Shown: piece by piece, positions 61,368 through 64,000 of the stretch | Layout: each line of letters begins with the position of its first letter | Position numbering within the stretch: the stretch's first letter is position 1 | Source: Acidobacteriota bacterium | GTDB taxonomy: Bacteria; Zixibacteria; MSB-5A5; GN15; FEB-12 | Length of the DNA: 64,000 bases | Direction of reading: 5' to 3' | Assembly: GCA_035529075.1 (NCBI GenBank) | Contig: DATKXK010000010.1 | Span: 62,001 to 126,000 of the forward strand | Translations under genes and position numbers: made by a program | Notes under the pieces: generated by a model | Seen by the model: the letters and a program-made list of their open reading frames with translations, nothing else | Database searches by the model: none | What the model was told of the DNA's origin: nothing

Positions 61368-61398
61368 GATTCGGGGGAGGCTTGACCTCCCCCGAATC
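61368..61398 (+). terminator. Perfect 13-bp hairpin between fliC and fliD
   Basis: GATTCGGGGGAGG and CCTCCCCCGAATC form a perfect 13-bp stem with loop CTTGA, 20 bases after the flagellin stop. No T-tract follows (CAACAACAC), so it may be a 3'-end stabiliser or a weak terminator that lowers fliD transcription relative to flagellin. Confidence 0.55.
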
Positions 61399-61452
61399 CA
61401 ACAACACAGGCAAGCATAACGACAGTGATGTCGATTCGATTACAGGAGTAAC

Positions 61453-63786
61453 ATGCCATCTTTCTCGATCGAGGGCATCAGTTCGGGGATCAACACCGCC
61501 GAATACATCGATGCCATTATGCAATTTGAGCGGCGCCCGGCCGTGCTCATGGAGACGGAACAGGCCGCCAAAACTAACATCGTTTCCACTCTCAAGGCCC
61601 TGCAGGCAAAAATCCTCGCGCTCAAGACCAAGTCAGCGCTTCTCATGAGGAGAAGCACCTTTGAAAAAGCCTCCATATCCGTCTCCGATGAATCGATCCT
61701 GAGCGCCACGGCCAGCGGGCGGGTGAGCGTGGGCTCCTATGACCTGCAGGTGCTGTCACTGGCCCGCAACCACCAGCTGGCCTCGCAGGGATTCTCCGAT
61801 GAGTCGATTTCCTCGCTTGGCACGGGCACAATAACCATCAGCGTTGGTTCCGCCTCACCCGACGTTATCACCATTGACGCCGGCAACAACTCGCTCGTGG
61901 GAATCAAGAAGGCGATCAACGACGCCGACGCCGGCGTCACCGCCACGATCATAAACGACGGCTCCGGTTCCCGAGCCTACCGGCTGATTCTTTCTGCCGA
62001 TACGAGCGGCGTCACCAACACGATCAATGTCACTTCGAACCTTTCCGGCGGCAACAACCTGAATTTTTCGACGTCGTCCTTTGACGATCCCGAAGCCGTC
62101 AGCATGGATTCCGGATCGGATGCCGCCATCTCGCTGGGGGCCTCGGCGGCCTACACCGGCAATGAAAACAAGATCTATACGTTCACCGTGGCCGGCACCG
62201 GGGTGCAGACGGTCGGCACCGACAATATCACGATTGACTGGACCGACGGCACCGACTCGGGGTCAATTGTCGTCACCCAGGCGGATGCCGAGGTGGAACT
62301 GGTCGGTGCGAGAGCCGACGGGCTCAAACTCACCTTCTCGACCGGTCAATTGAAGTCCGGTGACATCTTTCAGGTGCAGACGTTTGCGCCGCTGCTCCAG
62401 CAGGCTTCCGACGCCCGGGTCGCTATCGGCTCGGCAGGCGGAACCGGCTCGCCGATCACGGTGACCTCCGAGACAAACACGCTCGACAACGTCATCGCCG
62501 GCGTGTCTCTCCAACTGGAGAAGGAAACGCTCCCGGGCGACCACGTGACCATCAAGACGGACATCGATATCACCGGCATAAAAGAGAGGATCAATGACCT
62601 GATCGCCGCCTACAACGACGTCAACGACTTCATAGACCGGCAGAATGCGTACAGCGAGGACACCAAGGAGACGGGAGTGCTGTTCGGAGATTCCGTGGTC
62701 CAGTCCATGCAGTACTCCATCAGGCGCGTCATCGCGTCACGGGTCACGGGTCTCACCTCGAAGTTCAACCAGCTGTTCACGATCGGCATACGCACCGGCA
62801 CGGACGGCAAGCTGTCCATAAAGGATACCAGCCGGTTTGAGGAGGCGCTGCGCAACAATCTGGACGACGTCATAGACCTGTTCGCCGACTCGGGCAACAG
62901 CTCCTCGAGTTCCATCGAGTTCGTGTCGGCGGGCAACGAGACCAGGGTCGGCGAAGATTACGAGGTTGACATTACGCAGGCGGCTACGCGCGGCGTTTAC
63001 AGGGGCAGCGGCATCGCCGACCCGACCGCCACGCCGCTGACGCTGAACAGCTCCAACAACCGTCTTAAGTTCACCATAAACGGTGTGCAGTCCGATGATA
63101 TCATCCTGTCGGAGAAAACGTATAATTCGGCCGACGAGCTTGTCCGGGAACTCCAGGACAAGATTGACAGCGACCCCCTGATCGGTAACCGGGGCCTGTC
63201 GGTCGAATGGGTCGAGTCCGGCTCGGGGATCGGGTACCTGGAACTGACCAGTTCGACGTACGGCAGCGGGTCCAAGGTTGGCATCGTTACCTCAATTCCA
63301 AGCGGCGCCTTTGCTCTGCTGGGTCTGGCTTCGGGGACCGCCGTCCCGGGCCAGGACGTGGAGGGGACCATCAACGGAGAGGCGGCTGAGGGCAGCGGGC
63401 AGTATCTGACCGGCAAAGAAGGCAACGCCACGACGGAGGGGTTGAAGCTGCGGATCACGCTGGATGCCGACCGGCTGACAAGCGGCAGCGAGGGAACCAT
63501 CACTTTATCCAAGGGCGTGGCTTCGAATCTCCAGACCGTGCTGGACAGCCTCACCAAGGTGGGGGACGGCATGATAGACCGCCGCATCCGGGCGTATCAG
63601 AATCAGATCGAATATCTGAAGGAGCGCGTCACGGCCTTTGACGAACGGCTGGTAATGCGGCGTGAACGGCTGGCTCTTCAGTTCCAGCGGATGGAACAAA
63701 TCCTCGGTCAACTCAACGCCCAGGGAGACTACCTTACAAGCCAACTGGCCAATATCAACGCCAACTGGGTTCGGACCGGAGACTAA
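61453..63786 (+). CDS. fliD: Flagellar filament cap protein FliD (HAP2), enlarged
   Basis: A 777-residue filament cap, against about 470 in E. coli. N-terminus FSIEGISSGINTAEYIDAIMQFERRPAVLMETEQ and C-terminus NQIEYLKERVTAFDERLVMRRERLALQFQRMEQILGQL match FliD, with the coiled-coil legs. Between are IN modules (SLVGIKKAINDADAGVTATI) and a further beta-rich repeat with about 250 extra residues. Follows fliC by 104 bp and is followed by fliS, the classical fliC-fliD-fliS order. RBS AGGAG. Confidence 0.95.
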   Translation: MPSFSIEGISSGINTAEYIDAIMQFERRPAVLMETEQAAKTNIVSTLKALQAKILALKTKSALLMRRSTFEKASISVSDESILSATASGRVSVGSYDLQVLSLARNHQLASQGFSDESISSLGTGTITISVGSASPDVITIDAGNNSLVGIKKAINDADAGVTATIINDGSGSRAYRLILSADTSGVTNTINVTSNLSGGNNLNFSTSSFDDPEAVSMDSGSDAAISLGASAAYTGNENKIYTFTVAGTGVQTVGTDNITIDWTDGTDSGSIVVTQADAEVELVGARADGLKLTFSTGQLKSGDIFQVQTFAPLLQQASDARVAIGSAGGTGSPITVTSETNTLDNVIAGVSLQLEKETLPGDHVTIKTDIDITGIKERINDLIAAYNDVNDFIDRQNAYSEDTKETGVLFGDSVVQSMQYSIRRVIASRVTGLTSKFNQLFTIGIRTGTDGKLSIKDTSRFEEALRNNLDDVIDLFADSGNSSSSSIEFVSAGNETRVGEDYEVDITQAATRGVYRGSGIADPTATPLTLNSSNNRLKFTINGVQSDDIILSEKTYNSADELVRELQDKIDSDPLIGNRGLSVEWVESGSGIGYLELTSSTYGSGSKVGIVTSIPSGAFALLGLASGTAVPGQDVEGTINGEAAEGSGQYLTGKEGNATTEGLKLRITLDADRLTSGSEGTITLSKGVASNLQTVLDSLTKVGDGMIDRRIRAYQNQIEYLKERVTAFDERLVMRRERLALQFQRMEQILGQLNAQGDYLTSQLANINANWVRTGD

Positions 63787-63807
63787 GGGGCAGGTGGCAG
63801 GGAGGTT

Positions 63808-64000
63808 ATGGAAAACGCGCTGAACGCTTACCGGCGCACCGACACGATGGGCAAGTCGCAGCTTGACCTCATCGTCCAGGTATACGACGGGGCCGTATCG
63901 GCGTATACGGCCGCCGTCGAGAGTTACGAGGCCAACGACCTGCAGCAGGGTCACGAACACCTGGAGCATGCCAGGAGATTCGTGACCCACCTTTACACGA
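63808..64000 (+). CDS. fliS: Flagellin export chaperone FliS (partial)
   Basis: The first 64 codons: MENALNAYRRTDTMGKSQL, LIVQVYDGAVSAYTAAVESY, ending at the window edge. The start Y-x-x-x-x, LDLIVQVYDGA motif, and position after fliD identify FliS, the chaperone that binds the C-terminal helix of flagellin. GGGAGG precedes the ATG. The gene continues past base 64000. Confidence 0.9.
   Translation, partial: MENALNAYRRTDTMGKSQLDLIVQVYDGAVSAYTAAVESYEANDLQQGHEHLEHARRFVTHLYT

Overview
The window reads as one contiguous, gene-dense stretch of a moderately GC-rich chromosome from a Gram-negative, flagellated bacterium. Evidence for an outer membrane is direct: genes for the flagellar P-ring (FlgI) and L-ring (FlgH), two small outer-membrane beta-barrels, and a secreted protein ending in a YPNPFNPTT-type C-terminal sorting domain. 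Such sorting domains are common in the Fibrobacteres-Chlorobi-Bacteroidetes group and in related candidate phyla such as Zixibacteria, Calditrichaeota/KSB1 and Marinimicrobia. Combined with a complete-looking sigma-54/sigma-28 flagellar programme and an AtuA/leucine-type acyl-CoA cluster, a Zixibacteria-like lineage is my best guess, by inference only; no marker here fixes the phylum.

Layout. (1) 1-1.6 kb: tail of an upstream gene, then a minus-strand pair (DUF523/DUF1722 protein and SRPBCC protein). (2) 1.8-8.1 kb: a plus-strand operon for an AtuA-family protein, carboxyltransferase, methylglutaconyl-CoA-type hydratase, biotin carboxylase and a separate biotin carrier, i.e. a leucine/isovalerate (methylcrotonyl-CoA) module. 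(3) 8.2-9.6 kb: two minus-strand beta-barrels. (4) 10-14.4 kb: thiolase, 3-hydroxyacyl-CoA dehydrogenase and two acyl-CoA dehydrogenases, closed by a strong terminator. (5) 14.5-24.4 kb: housekeeping genes (ilvE, rpiB, glyA, thiamine-binding protein, cutA, a 17-repeat TPR protein, nrdR, tatC, tRNA-Gly(CCC), a DUF512 radical-SAM-like protein, der). (6) 24.5-31.4 kb: a signalling operon: GAF-SpoIIE phosphatase, RsbW-like kinase, STAS protein, HEAT-repeat protein, single-domain response regulators, CheR, CheY and a CheZ homologue. (7) 31.5-36 kb: PAS histidine kinase plus sigma-54 activator (FleSR/FlrBC-like) and motAB. (8) 36.1-42.9 kb: flgB-flgC-orf-fliEFGHIJ behind a textbook sigma-54 promoter. 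(9) 42.9-44.2 kb: a convergent sorting-domain protein. (10) 44.7-58.9 kb: flgFGAHIJ-flgN-flgK-csrA-flgL-fliW and two TPR-glycosyltransferases behind a second sigma-54-like promoter. (11) 58.9-64 kb: flagellin behind a sigma-28 promoter, then fliD and the start of fliS.

The flagellar half shows a coherent hierarchy. The kinase/activator pair would switch on the two sigma-54 operons (rod, MS-ring, export, rings, hook-filament junction). Sigma-28-like sites precede flagellin, motAB (weaker) and the partner-switch/chemotaxis operon. CsrA and FliW are encoded inside the hook-junction operon, and the flagellin leader is packed with GGA motifs, which suggests CsrA-FliW control of flagellin translation. 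FlgL, FliC and FliD all carry unusually large exposed domains, and two glycosyltransferases sit just before flagellin, pointing to a bulky, probably glycosylated filament.

The most interesting candidate system is the 24.5-31.4 kb operon, which places an anti-sigma/anti-anti-sigma partner switch and a HEAT-repeat scaffold in the same transcription unit as CheR, CheY and a CheZ that ends in a FliM-like CheY-binding peptide. Boundaries are open at both ends of the window (first gene and fliS are partial).
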